Shown piece by piece: positions 29,286 through 38,366 of a DNA stretch of 64,000 bases. The notes under the pieces are model-generated. The model did not search any database, was not told the DNA's origin, and worked only from the letters and a program-made list of their open reading frames with translations. How positions within the stretch are numbered: position 1 is the first letter of the stretch; the number at the start of each line of letters is the position of its first letter. This stretch comes from Nostoc sp. CENA543. Its GTDB lineage: Bacteria > Cyanobacteriota > Cyanobacteriia > Cyanobacteriales > Nostocaceae. The stretch covers positions 6,082,501-6,146,500 of the forward strand of contig NZ_CP023278.1 of NCBI RefSeq assembly GCF_002896875.1, written 5' to 3'. A program made the translations under genes and the position numbers.

Positions 29286-29552
29286 ATGACAGCAACTTTT
29301 AACGTAGGCTCAAATTCTGTTAACTCTAACACCAGCTTAGAGAAAGCTATTTTAACAGCGATCGCCGAAGCCCGCCTCACCTGTGAGCAGAACGGCGAAA
29401 ACTCCCCTAACTGCGCTGTAGCCTGGGACATCGTAGAAGAATTACAAGCCGAAAAATCCCACCAAGAACAAGCCCAAAAATACAGAACTTCTCTAGATGA
29501 CTACTGTGAAATGCACCCAGATGCTTTAGAGTGTCTGATTTACGATGTCTAG
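29286..29552 (+). CDS. cp12: CP12, redox switch of the Calvin cycle
   Basis: An 88-residue intrinsically flexible protein that joins GAPDH and phosphoribulokinase into an inactive complex in the dark. Both cysteine pairs are present: TCEQNGENSPNC in the N-terminal half and YCEMHPDALEC near the C-terminus. The AWDIVEEL core, the PRK-binding motif, is intact. Ribosome site GAGGCG precedes the ATG at 29286. Its partner prk lies 9 kb away on the minus strand. Confidence 0.96.
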   Translation: MTATFNVGSNSVNSNTSLEKAILTAIAEARLTCEQNGENSPNCAVAWDIVEELQAEKSHQEQAQKYRTSLDDYCEMHPDALECLIYDV

Positions 29553-29566
29553 AGTGCTGAGTGAGG

Positions 29567-29607
29567 AGTGCTGTTAGCGGTAGCGCGGCGTTTAGCCGGT
29601 GCTGAGT
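29567..29607. repeat. 41-bp dispersed repeat, copy 1
   Basis: One of three 41-base copies in the window (others at 45733-45773 and 59781-59821). It begins AGTGCTGTTAGCGG and has an internal hairpin CGGC-GTTTA-GCCG. Confidence 0.75.
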
Positions 29608-29669
29608 AATCAATTCTTTAATTTTGAATTTTGAATTTTGAATTTTGAATTGATTTGTCCCCATGCCCT

Positions 29670-30482
29670 TCACAACAAATCAACAGCCGCCAATTGCGTC
29701 ATTTGTTGAATCGCACTTAAATCCGGTGGTGGTGTTTCCTCACTTTCTGTTCCCAACCACAAGAGATATTCAATATTTCCCGCCGGGCCTGTAATTGGCG
29801 ACCAAGTTAAACCTTTGTATCGCCAACCCATTTCACTCGCGACTTGCAACACCTGAAAAATCGCATCAGCTTGGTCTTGGGGGTCGCGTACTACGCCTTT
29901 TTTACCCACACGAGATTTTCCCACCTCAAACTGAGGCTTGACTAATAAAACAGCTTCGCGTGGGGGTTGAGTTAGTCGCCAAACAGCAGGCAAAATCTTG
30001 GTTAAGGAAATAAACGAAACATCCACCACCGCTAAATCAGGAATCGGGTCATCTTCGCTATATAAATCCCCAGGTTGTAGTTGTCGTAAATTGGTACGTT
30101 CCCGCAACACCACCTGGGGATTATTGCGTAAACCCCAATCAGTTTGTCCGTAACCGACATCAATTCCGTAAACTAATTTTGCCCCGGCTTGGAGTAAACA
30201 GTCAGTAAAGCCGCCTGTAGAAATTCCCCCATCCAAGCACACCCGATTAGCTACGGAAATAGCGAATAATTCTAAAGCTTTAGCGAGTTTATCACCACCA
30301 CGGGAAACGAAACGCGATCGCTCCTTAACTTTAATTTGAGCAGCAACATCAACCTCTGTTCCAGGTTTATCAATTACCTGTTCATTGACCATCACTTCCC
30401 CCGCCTGAATTAATCTCTGTGCTAAAGCGCGGGAATTACATAAATTTAACTCTACTAATAATGTATCTAGTCGCTGCTTCAC
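29670..30482 (-). CDS. tlyA: TlyA-family RNA methyltransferase
   Basis: A 270-residue protein with an N-terminal S4 RNA-binding domain (QRLDTLLVELNLCNSRALAQ) and an FtsJ-like SAM methyltransferase domain (VCLDGGISTGGFTDCLLQ, then VDVSFISLTKILPAV). TlyA homologues 2'-O-methylate rRNA; some are annotated as haemolysin. I start it at GTG 30482, with AGGAG nine bases upstream; the adjoining in-frame TTG at 30485 is also possible. Its first 170 bases and 5' flank are duplicated 855 bases further upstream. Confidence 0.93.
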   Translation of the reverse strand: MKQRLDTLLVELNLCNSRALAQRLIQAGEVMVNEQVIDKPGTEVDVAAQIKVKERSRFVSRGGDKLAKALELFAISVANRVCLDGGISTGGFTDCLLQAGAKLVYGIDVGYGQTDWGLRNNPQVVLRERTNLRQLQPGDLYSEDDPIPDLAVVDVSFISLTKILPAVWRLTQPPREAVLLVKPQFEVGKSRVGKKGVVRDPQDQADAIFQVLQVASEMGWRYKGLTWSPITGPAGNIEYLLWLGTESEETPPPDLSAIQQMTQLAAVDLL

Positions 30483-30500
30483 CAATTAACTTAATTCTCC
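30314..30500. repeat. 187-bp direct repeat, copy 1 (start of tlyA)
   Basis: It covers the tlyA start region and begins exactly at a GCGATCGC. Copy 2 is at 31169-31355. I count 13 mismatches and no gap; all mismatches are in the first 105 bases. Confidence 0.93.
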
Positions 30501-30619
30501 TGTTGTTGAAAAATAAATTTTTTGAAATTTTTGTATAGCCGTAATGCTCCGCCCCACCGTAGGCGATCGCTTCTTTGGTATGTTAATAGTCGTGATCAGC
30601 TAGTCATAGAGGTGAACTA

Positions 30620-30880
30620 ATGCCAGAAATTAGCCGCTTTTTTGGAATTATTATCACTATGTATTATAACGATCATCCACCGCCACATTTTCACGTCCGC
30701 TATAATCAACAAAAAGCAATTATTGATATCGAAACTTTATCGATACTAGAGGGTAAACTCTCCTCCAGAGTATTAGCACTGGTAGTTGAATGGGCAAATT
30801 TACATAAAACAGAATTGATGAATAATTGGGAAAAAGCTAGAGTCAATGATCCTGTAGAGAAAATCGAACCATTGGAGTAA
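30620..30880 (+). CDS. DUF4160 protein
   Basis: An 86-residue protein with the DUF4160 pattern: PEISRFFGIIITMYYNDH, then PPPHFHVRYN and IDIETLSILEG. DUF4160 genes are commonly paired with DUF2442 genes and have been listed as possible toxin-antitoxin modules, but function is unproven. GAGGTGA lies before the ATG. The next gene starts 4 bases after its stop, so both are surely cotranscribed. The pair is flanked by the duplicated tlyA start. Confidence 0.88.
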   Translation: MPEISRFFGIIITMYYNDHPPPHFHVRYNQQKAIIDIETLSILEGKLSSRVLALVVEWANLHKTELMNNWEKARVNDPVEKIEPLE

Positions 30881-30883
30881 GTC

Positions 30884-31159
30884 ATGCTCAAAGATATTAT
30901 TGCAGTTGAACCGAGAGAAGGTTATCAACTATACATTAGATTTGAAGACAACCAACAAGGCATTATTGATATTAGTAAGTTAATTTCTTTTACAGGGGTT
31001 TTCGCACCGCTACAAAATATTGACTATTTCAAACAGGTAAAAATCAACCCGGAATGGGGAACTATTTGTTGGGAAAATGGCGCAGATTTTGACCCTGATG
31101 TACTTTATGCTGAAATTACTGGAGAAGCAATCAGTAATTATCAAATTGCCAAAACTTAG
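30884..31159 (+). CDS. DUF2442 protein
   Basis: A 91-residue protein with the DUF2442 pattern (LYIRFEDNQQGIIDISKLI, GVFAPL, then INPEWGTICWENGADFDPD). It follows DUF4160 by 3 bases and has GGAGTAAG before the ATG. Its stop lies just 9 bases before copy 2 of the direct repeat, so the gene ends at the very edge of the inserted module. Confidence 0.88.
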   Translation: MLKDIIAVEPREGYQLYIRFEDNQQGIIDISKLISFTGVFAPLQNIDYFKQVKINPEWGTICWENGADFDPDVLYAEITGEAISNYQIAKT

Positions 31160-31337
31160 TCAAAATTTGCGATCGCTCCTTAATTCTAATTTGAGCAGCA
31201 GCATCAACTTCACATCCAGGCTTATCAATTACCTGGTCATTTACCATCACTTCCCCAGCCTGAATTAGCCTCTGTGCTAAAGCGCGGGAATTACATAAAT
31301 TTAACTCTACTAATAATGTATCTAGTCGCTGCTTCAC
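31131..31337 (-). pseudogene. Truncated duplicate of the tlyA start
   Basis: From GTG 31337 this frame repeats the first 56 residues of TlyA nearly unchanged (QRLDTLLVELNLCNSRALAQ and onward), then leaves the homology exactly at GCGATCGC (31169) and ends after 13 unrelated residues inside the DUF2442 gene on the other strand. Only the S4 domain would remain. It keeps the ribosome site of the parent, so a short S4-only peptide could be made. Confidence 0.85.
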
Positions 31338-31355
31338 CAATTAACTTAATTCTCC
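31169..31355. repeat. 187-bp direct repeat, copy 2
   Basis: Same length as copy 1 with no gaps. The last 85 or so bases, holding the start codon and ribosome site, are identical in both copies. Confidence 0.93.
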
Positions 31356-31488
31356 CATGATTGAAGGTAAATGCTCAATATTGTATTTTACGAATATTTA
31401 TAGATGAAAGTAAAAACTAATATTCATTGCTTGTAGAAACTACAATGGAATTAGCTAATAGGGAAACTGACACGGGAAATAAACAAGA

Positions 31489-31674
31489 ATGCTTAAAACT
31501 GTTGAGGGAATTTATAAAAATGGACAAATTGAACTGACTGAAACACCACAAGGTATTACTGAAAGTAAAGTCCTCGTGACTTTTTTAGAAACAAAACCGA
31601 ATATTTGGACGGAAAATATCATACAACATCAAGGCATAGCAGAAAGCATCGTTTTTGAGTCCTACCGAGATTAA
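31489..31674 (+). CDS. Small antitoxin-like protein
   Basis: A 61-residue protein beginning MLKTVEGIYKNGQIELTE, followed by VLVTFLE. This beta-rich start resembles small antitoxins of the DUF104/AF2212 type that precede PIN toxins, but no toxin gene follows; only an open, start-less run of about 47 codons ending at 31852 is seen. No clear ribosome site. The protein may be an orphan antitoxin. Confidence 0.5.
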   Translation: MLKTVEGIYKNGQIELTETPQGITESKVLVTFLETKPNIWTENIIQHQGIAESIVFESYRD

Positions 31675-31842
31675 CTGCTCCCAACTTATGAAATAGGTTT
31701 TAACTAGTTTCCAAGAATAGCCAATTTACAAATTCAAAATTGGCGTTTTGCATCAAGAATATCTAAATATTTGCACTCAATTATTCCTAATTTTTCATCA
31801 GAATTAAAAAATAAATCTCCAGGGTATGGAGTGTGGGAAATA

Positions 31843-34164
31843 TTAGTCTAGCTTTTGCAACTGCGCTACCCTGGGGTCAATAATCTTCTTTCCTAGACTG
31901 TCAAATTTCACGGCGACAGAAACTTTATTCCCTTCACCAAAGATATGAGTTATTTCACCTATGCCGAAGGTTTTATGTAATACTCTATCTCCTACTTGCC
32001 AATTTGTTGTCGTTGCTTGCTTACCGTTAGTTTGAGCAGTTTTTGTGTAAGTTTGTCGGCTTTGATGGGGGTGTGCTAATAGTTCTGTGGGTAACTCATC
32101 GAGAAATTGCGATCGCAATGCGGGTTCGCGTGAACCATATAAGCGGCGTTCTCGCGCAAAGGATAAATGTAACCTTTCTTGGGCGCGGGTAATTCCTACG
32201 TAACATAAACGCCGTTCTTCTTCTAAGGCGGCTGGGTCATTCATGGAGCGATAATTGGGAAATAATCCCTGTTCTAACCCCACTAAAAAGACTACAGGAA
32301 ATTCCAACCCTTTAGAGGCGTGTAAAGTCATCAAGGAAACTGCGGTTTGTCCCTCTTTTAAGTTATCTAAATCGGAACTGAGAGCGGTACTTTGTAAAAA
32401 TGCTGTTAAAGAAACGTCTTCATTTTCTTCTTGAAATTGCAGCACAGCGTTATAAAGTTCTTGGACGTTTTGGATTCTGTCTTCGGCTTCATCTGTACCT
32501 TGACTTTGCAAATCCTGCACGTAACCAGAATCGTCTAATACCCCCATCACCAACTCAGAAACGGGAACAGTGGCGATTTCATTTTGCCATTTGTTAATCA
32601 TTTGGGCAAAGTTATTGACAGATTTGGCAGAACGTCCAGCTAAAGTATTAACTGAGGTTTCATCACTTAAAATTTCCCAAAGAGTTGTACCCAATTGTTG
32701 AGACGCATTCATTAAATTATCAATGGTCGCTTTGCCAATTCCCCGGCGGGGTGTATTAATAACTCGTAATAAACTGACTGTATCAGATGGGTTGGCGATC
32801 GCTCTTAAATAAGCTAAGACATCTTTAATTTCTTTGCGGTCATAAAATTTCATCCCACCCACTACTGTATAGGGAATTTGATTCCTGACTAATAATTCTT
32901 CAAAGGGGCGAGATTGGGCGTTAGTACGATATAAAATAGCAAAACTTCCCCAATTCAATTCGGGGTGTTGATTTTCTAAGTAGCGAATTTGTTTAATCAC
33001 AAAATCAGCTTCTACTAGTTCGTCATCGGCTTTGTAGCAATAAATCTGTTCTCCCGCGCCGCGTGTCGGCTTCAGGACTTTATCAATCCGTTGGGTGTTA
33101 TTTTCAATTAGTTCATTAGCCGCCTGTAAAATATTTTCACAAGAGCGATAGTTTTCTTCTAACTTCACCATTGTGCGTGTATCTTCATCAGGCAAACCAT
33201 CACCAAAGTCTTGCTGAAATTCTAGCAAAATTGTAAAGTCTGCCATTCTAAAACTATAAATAGATTGGTCAGCATCACCCACAACAAAAACTGAGCGATT
33301 TCGCCAATCCCAATCATTTTTATTATTTTCCCCGTTAGTGACCAATAGACGAATCAATTCATATTGAGTGCGGTTAGTATCTTGATATTCATCAACCAAA
33401 ATATGGCAAAATTTCCGATGCCAATAACCCAAGATTTGCTCGTTTTGTTGAAATAATCTCGTAGGAACAAGAATCAAATCATCAAAATCAAGAGCATTGT
33501 TTTCTGCTAGTTTGTCTTGGTAACGGTTGTAAACATCAGCAATCACCCGTCCCCGATAATTAGGCTGTTCTTTTTCAAATTCTTCTGGTGATAAGCCTTG
33601 GTTTTTGGCATTACTAATAGCGTAGCGGACAGAACGGGGTTCAAATTTCTTATCGTCTAAATTTAATTGTTTAGTGACAATTTCCTTAATCAAACTCTGG
33701 ACATCAGACTCATCAAAAATCGAAAAATTCCTATCCCACTTTCTCCCCTTTTCATCTTGATATTTATCAACATCAAAACGGAGAATCCGCGAAAATAGAC
33801 TGTGGAAAGTACCACACCACAAGTCTTTAATTATACTTTTATAAACACGCGATCGCAGTTTCGTTTGTTCGTATTCTGGCAATAAATCTAACCGTTGACC
33901 ATGTTCTGTGATAGCCAACTGTTCAGCAAATAGCCGTTGAATCCGGTCTTTCATTTCCCTGGCGGCTTTATTCGTAAAAGTCACCGCCAAAATATTTTCC
34001 GGTGCAACCCGATGTTTCAGAATTAAGTTAGCAATCCGGTAAGTCAAAGCGCGTGTTTTACCAGAACCCGCACCAGCCACCACTAACAAAGGGCCGCAAT
34101 AATGTTCCACGGCTTGGCGTTGACTGGGGTTTAAGTGGCTAAGAAAATCGATGTTAGTAGTCAT
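31843..34164 (-). CDS. pcrA: ATP-dependent DNA helicase PcrA/UvrD
   Basis: A 773-residue superfamily 1A 3'-5' helicase for DNA repair and replication restart. Motif I is GAGSGKTRALTYR (residue 31 on), Ia is TFTNKAAREMK, II is VDEYQDTN, III is VGDADQSIYSFR, IV/V are LYRTNAQSR and MTLHASKGLEFPVV, VI is VGITRAQERL. The C-terminal 40 residues match the PcrA Tudor-like domain (VGDRVLHKTFGIGEI). Full length. Low-complexity repeats separate it from the kinase gene upstream. Confidence 0.97.
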   Translation of the reverse strand: MTTNIDFLSHLNPSQRQAVEHYCGPLLVVAGAGSGKTRALTYRIANLILKHRVAPENILAVTFTNKAAREMKDRIQRLFAEQLAITEHGQRLDLLPEYEQTKLRSRVYKSIIKDLWCGTFHSLFSRILRFDVDKYQDEKGRKWDRNFSIFDESDVQSLIKEIVTKQLNLDDKKFEPRSVRYAISNAKNQGLSPEEFEKEQPNYRGRVIADVYNRYQDKLAENNALDFDDLILVPTRLFQQNEQILGYWHRKFCHILVDEYQDTNRTQYELIRLLVTNGENNKNDWDWRNRSVFVVGDADQSIYSFRMADFTILLEFQQDFGDGLPDEDTRTMVKLEENYRSCENILQAANELIENNTQRIDKVLKPTRGAGEQIYCYKADDELVEADFVIKQIRYLENQHPELNWGSFAILYRTNAQSRPFEELLVRNQIPYTVVGGMKFYDRKEIKDVLAYLRAIANPSDTVSLLRVINTPRRGIGKATIDNLMNASQQLGTTLWEILSDETSVNTLAGRSAKSVNNFAQMINKWQNEIATVPVSELVMGVLDDSGYVQDLQSQGTDEAEDRIQNVQELYNAVLQFQEENEDVSLTAFLQSTALSSDLDNLKEGQTAVSLMTLHASKGLEFPVVFLVGLEQGLFPNYRSMNDPAALEEERRLCYVGITRAQERLHLSFARERRLYGSREPALRSQFLDELPTELLAHPHQSRQTYTKTAQTNGKQATTTNWQVGDRVLHKTFGIGEITHIFGEGNKVSVAVKFDSLGKKIIDPRVAQLQKLD

Positions 34165-34294
34165 GGTGTGAGTTTGGGCATTGGCTATGGGGCATGGGGC
34201 ATAGGAAATATAATCTATCTTGTTTGCCTTGTCTATCTTGTTTACCTTGTCTCCCGATTCCCAATTCCCTATTCCCTATTCCCCATTCCCCAGT

Positions 34295-36010
34295 TTACTC
34301 CTGTACCGTCAACGGCAGATGCACAGTAAAAGTAGAACCAACTCCTATTTGACTCTGCACTAAAATTTCCCCACCCATCATCTGACAAAAGTGGCGACTG
34401 ATAGCTAAACCCAGTCCTGTCCCACCGTACTTTTTCGTGGTTGAGGTATCACCTTGGATAAAAGGCTGGAATAGCTGTTGCTGTTGTGTGGGAGACATCC
34501 CAATTCCTGTATCACTGACTGTGAAGGTAATCATTCCCAGGGGTGCTTCTAAGGAAGCATTTTGCAAATCATTTTTTACTATCAGCTTAATTTTGCCGTT
34601 GGTGGTAAATTTCGCCGCGTTACTTAAGAGATTGAACAAGACTTGCCTCATTCTGGTTTGATCTGCGTACATTGTACCTAAGTGTGGATCACAATATACT
34701 TCCAAAACATTGCCATTTTTTTCAATGGCAGGTTTGACGGTGAGGACTACGTTATTAATTAACGTCATAATCTCAAATGTCTCTGGGTAGAGAGTCATTT
34801 TCTCGGCTTCAATTTTCGATAAGTCGAGGATGTCGTTAATTAGTTCTAGTAAGTGTCTCCCTGCTGAGTTAATGGTTTCTAAGTCGGTGATAAATTCTGG
34901 TGATAAGTTAATGTCAGTCGCATCATCTTGGAGGAGTTGACTTAAGCCAATAACTGCGTTTAAGGGTGTACGTAATTCATGGCTGACGTTGGCTAAAAAT
35001 CTACTTTTGGCTTTGCTAGCGGCTTCTGCTTGTTCTTTTGCTAGTTCTAATTCCTTGGTGCGTTCTGATACTCTCTCAATCAACCGATTTAAAGATTTTG
35101 CTAATAAGCCAATTTCATCTTCCGTGGTAACTGGTGCGCGTAAGTCAAAATTATGTTTGCGTGCGACTTGTTCGGCGACTTGGGTGACAATAATTACTGG
35201 TTCTGCGATCGCGCGACTGGTGCGCCAAGCTATAATGGCCGCGATCGCTACTGACACCAGCATACTCACCATCACAATTATTCGCTCTACGCCTTTAGCC
35301 TGTTCTACACCATTTTGTTGTATTTGTTCTTGCTCTTCAGCTGTGCGTAAAATATTACTTAATTTTTCTGCTAGTTGGTCTAACTGTACTGCTGTTTGAC
35401 CGCGCATAATTTGTAACAGCCTATCTCTTGTTACAGATCCTTGCTGTTGATTACTGTCTTTTAATACAGCCTCTATTTGATCAACATAAGATTTTAAGTA
35501 ATAGGCATAATCTTGCAATAAAGCCTGTAAATTAGCACTAGTTGCAGCTAACTTTTTAGTCGGCTTACTATTAATAAACTTGTCAATTCTGCGCTCTAAT
35601 TTCCTAGCTCTCTCTACATTTTGCAGGAATTCTGCCTTTTTGGCTGGGAGTCGTTGTCCATCTTCTAGAAACGCCACAATATGAGAGCTGTGCAGTTGTG
35701 CATTGACCACTGCCTCTTTATAATCACTCAATAATTGTCGTTGTTCTTGTGCTTGGGTGAATTCCCTAATTTCTTTCCCACGATAGTAATTAGCAATGAC
35801 TAATCCTGTGAGTGAACCGAAAAAGCCAATACCAATGGCCACAAAATAACCATAGCCAATTTTTTGGTGTATGCGCCAAGAACTAGCTTTGAGTTTCCCC
35901 CGTGAGGGAAATTCTATCGTTGGAAGTTCATCGTTGTTGGATGTCTCTTCTATTGACACTTGTTCGCTTTCTAAACTGCTTTCCACAGGGATTGGCTGTT
36001 GAGTTTGCAT
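34295..36010 (-). CDS. Membrane sensor histidine kinase with HAMP domain
   Basis: A 571-residue kinase. After a 50-residue cytoplasmic start comes a membrane helix (about 55-75), a helical periplasmic sensor, a second helix (about 245-265), a HAMP domain, and the kinase core: H-box [14 protein letters not shown]-box [13 protein letters not shown]1 DTGIGMS, G2 [12 protein letters not shown]. It lacks a receiver domain and has no response regulator beside it. The signal is unknown. The ATG at 36010 has GGGAGATTTGAGGG upstream. Confidence 0.94.
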   Translation of the reverse strand: MQTQQPIPVESSLESEQVSIEETSNNDELPTIEFPSRGKLKASSWRIHQKIGYGYFVAIGIGFFGSLTGLVIANYYRGKEIREFTQAQEQRQLLSDYKEAVVNAQLHSSHIVAFLEDGQRLPAKKAEFLQNVERARKLERRIDKFINSKPTKKLAATSANLQALLQDYAYYLKSYVDQIEAVLKDSNQQQGSVTRDRLLQIMRGQTAVQLDQLAEKLSNILRTAEEQEQIQQNGVEQAKGVERIIVMVSMLVSVAIAAIIAWRTSRAIAEPVIIVTQVAEQVARKHNFDLRAPVTTEDEIGLLAKSLNRLIERVSERTKELELAKEQAEAASKAKSRFLANVSHELRTPLNAVIGLSQLLQDDATDINLSPEFITDLETINSAGRHLLELINDILDLSKIEAEKMTLYPETFEIMTLINNVVLTVKPAIEKNGNVLEVYCDPHLGTMYADQTRMRQVLFNLLSNAAKFTTNGKIKLIVKNDLQNASLEAPLGMITFTVSDTGIGMSPTQQQQLFQPFIQGDTSTTKKYGGTGLGLAISRHFCQMMGGEILVQSQIGVGSTFTVHLPLTVQE

Positions 36011-36199
36011 CCCTCAAATCTCCCTCCTCCCCCAACAATTATTAAATAAGTTTTACTTGTAAAATTACTGCCATGTTGATCAACACTTTACATTATTTTC
36101 TCTGATAACAAGTGCAACAAATTGCTTCTAGATAATTGGCATGACTTCCTGAAATTCAATTAGTTTTGATACGAATTTTTACACGAATATTAACTTGTG

Positions 36200-36205
36200 T
36201 ATAAT
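36200..36205 (+). promoter_or_regulatory. Possible -10 box for a plus-strand transcript
   Basis: A perfect TATAAT with no protein gene downstream on this strand; it lies 86 bases before the structured stretch at 36291. A -35 match is not obvious. Confidence 0.3.
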
Positions 36206-36290
36206 ATCGTGCTTAATTGGTTGACAGTAGACTAACACAATTGCTTCTAGGAGCAGGTTATTCTCCTCTATGGTTTTCAGCCAAATTTTC

Positions 36291-36422
36291 ATGGCGGTAT
36301 GATGATACCTTACTCTAACCCATTTTTTCTATCTCCGAGCTAAGGTCTTGGTAGTTCTCCTCGGTAACTTAGTGTCACCCAATTAGCATTTTAAAGACTG
36401 ATTCTTCAAAATGCACCGCCAT
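36291..36422 (+). ncRNA. Candidate structured RNA
   Basis: The ends pair perfectly (ATGGCGGT at 36291-36298, ACCGCCAT at 36415-36422). Inside are CCGAG / CTCGG (36335-36339 with 36360-36364) and GCATTTT / AAAATGC (36386-36392 with 36408-36414). Three nested or adjacent stems in 132 bases suggest a folded RNA. Strand is inferred from the upstream TATAAT and is not certain. Confidence 0.35.
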
Positions 36423-36673
36423 CCAACTGGGCTATTTTACTTTACGGGGACTTTGAACACATTCAGCACAGGAAAACTTAATATCAAACGCAAGTAGGGA
36501 ACTTTTCACTAAACTGTTTCGGTTCTAAAGTGCAAGACTAGCAAGACAATAGGAACAAGAACAAAACTTTTTTTTGGGATACAGCAAATATTATCATCAA
36601 TATCGGCAATTTTTCTACCAATGAGCGTAATTTAGGCTTTTAATCAGTTATCTTGGAACACATATGAGTAGCA

Positions 36674-36710
36674 GAAAACCCTCTACTGAGCATGAAACTC
36701 AGCAGAGGGT
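36674..36710 (-). terminator. Intrinsic terminator of metK
   Basis: A 13-base stem (ACCCTCTACTGAG / CTCAGCAGAGGGT, one mismatch) with loop CATGAAA, followed on the minus strand by TTTT, 44 bases beyond the metK stop. Confidence 0.8.
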
Positions 36711-36753
36711 AGATTAATGATTGTTTAAATCTTTTGTAGAGTAGGATGCTTCT

Positions 36754-38028
36754 CTACTTTAAAGCTTGAGCGATCGCAGCTGACATAGCCTGACTAGCTG
36801 CTTGCTTCAAAAATTCAGCTTTATCGGTACGTTCCCAAGGCAAATCTAAATCATTGCGTCCAAAGTGACCGTAAGCTGCAACGTCCTGATAAAAACGTCC
36901 GCCTCTTTCACTTGGGAGGTTACGTAAGTTGAAAGCATGAATAATTCCCGCCGGACGTAGTTCAAAATTTTGTTTGACTAGTTCCAGTAAGGTTTCATCA
37001 TCGACTGTACCAGTACCGAAGGTATCCAAGAAAATGCTGACAGGTCGCGCTACACCAATGGCATAACTTAACTGTACTTCACATTTTTCTGCCAACCCAG
37101 CCGCCACAATATTCTTAGCTACATAACGAGCTGCATAAGCGGCAGAACGGTCTACTTTTGTGGGGTCTTTACCAGAGAAAGCACCACCGCCATGTCGGGA
37201 ATAACCACCGTAGGTATCTACAATAATTTTGCGTCCCGTCAAACCGGAGTCACCTTGAGGCCCACCAATGACGAATTTACCGGTGGGGTTGACTAAAAAT
37301 CGTGTGTCTTGGTCTGGTTTAATCTCCAAATCGCCAAACACAGGTTCAACTACAGCAGTCCACAGGTCTTGCTTAATTTTGGCTTGCACTGCGGCCTCAT
37401 CGGTAATATCACCAATGGTAGCTGTGTGTTGAGTGGAAATCAGAATAGTATCAATCCCGACAGGACGACCATCTTCATAAATAACAGTCACCTGAGTTTT
37501 ACCATCAGGACGTAAGTAGGACAAATCTCCCGTTTTACGCACTGCGGCGAGTCGGCGCGCAATGCGGTGCGCTAAACTCACAGGTAAGGGCATCAATTCT
37601 GGGGTTTCGTTGCAAGCAAAACCAAACATAATCCCTTGATCACCAGCACCAATAGAATCAAATAGTTCATCACTATCTTGCTGGCGGGTTTCTTGGGCTG
37701 TGTTTACACCTTGAGCAATATCTGGTGATTGTTCATCTAAAGCCACAATCACACTAGTGCTGTTAGCAGAAAAGCCATTGTCAGCATTAATGTAGCCAAT
37801 TTCCGCAATTTTTTTGCGGGCAATATTGACATAATTGACATTGGCTTTGGTGGTGATTTCACCAGTGATTAACACCAAGCCAGTATTGACCACTACCTCT
37901 GCGGCAACTCGGCTAGAGGGGTCTTGTGCGAGTAAGGTGTCTAAAATCGTGTCAGAAATCTGATCACAGATTTTATCAGGATGACCTTCGGTAACTGACT
38001 CGGAAGTAAATAAATAACGTCGAGACAA
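36754..38028 (-). CDS. metK: S-adenosylmethionine synthase
   Basis: A 424-residue enzyme making SAM from methionine and ATP. Motifs: [18 protein letters not shown] at the start, [33 protein letters not shown] and [22 protein letters not shown] (in part). The gene begins with TTG at 38028: no in-frame ATG fits the family's N-terminus, and AGGGGGAA sits eight bases upstream. Single gene with its own terminator. Confidence 0.97.
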   Translation of the reverse strand: MSRRYLFTSESVTEGHPDKICDQISDTILDTLLAQDPSSRVAAEVVVNTGLVLITGEITTKANVNYVNIARKKIAEIGYINADNGFSANSTSVIVALDEQSPDIAQGVNTAQETRQQDSDELFDSIGAGDQGIMFGFACNETPELMPLPVSLAHRIARRLAAVRKTGDLSYLRPDGKTQVTVIYEDGRPVGIDTILISTQHTATIGDITDEAAVQAKIKQDLWTAVVEPVFGDLEIKPDQDTRFLVNPTGKFVIGGPQGDSGLTGRKIIVDTYGGYSRHGGGAFSGKDPTKVDRSAAYAARYVAKNIVAAGLAEKCEVQLSYAIGVARPVSIFLDTFGTGTVDDETLLELVKQNFELRPAGIIHAFNLRNLPSERGGRFYQDVAAYGHFGRNDLDLPWERTDKAEFLKQAASQAMSAAIAQALK

Positions 38029-38366
38029 TAGAGTATTCCCCCTGTAATAGTATTTTCACTGACTAAAGTCTCAATACTTAGTGCAGCTACTAATTACTGA
38101 AATCATAACAATATTGACACATCCATTAGTTACTTTCCGTGAACTAGTCGTAAAGAGCTTAAATCCATCCAACATCCAAAGTTCAAAATTAAATACCCAA
38201 TTTCCCCTGCCCAAATGATGATAATTGCTCAATTTGTTAGCAAAGTTACATTTTTGTGGAGCGGATTACAGTAATTTGTATTTACTATGTAAAATTGCCC
38301 GTATATCTACAAAAAAAGGGGTTACTCGTGAGTAACCCCTAGATTTTTGACACAAACACTGCTGTT
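38029..38366. other. Intergenic region between metK and prk
   Basis: Holds the metK promoter area and, at 38311-38340, the prk terminator. No gene or other signal is seen. Confidence 0.4.
38311..38340 (-). terminator. Intrinsic terminator of prk
   Basis: A perfect 11-base stem AGGGGTTACTC / GAGTAACCCCT followed on the minus strand by TTTTTTT. Confidence 0.88.

Larger units (their letters stand above)
36011..36753. other. Intergenic region between metK and the kinase gene
   Basis: Besides the metK terminator at 36678-36710 it contains a perfect TATAAT at 36200-36205 (plus strand, preceded by TTGTG) and a strongly self-complementary stretch at 36291-36422. No protein gene is seen. Confidence 0.4.

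Noticed and set aside
36291-36340. Resemblance to the cyanobacterial 5S rRNA start (ATGGCGGTATG)
   Set aside because: Only about a dozen bases agree; the rest does not fold as 5S rRNA and no rRNA operon is near.
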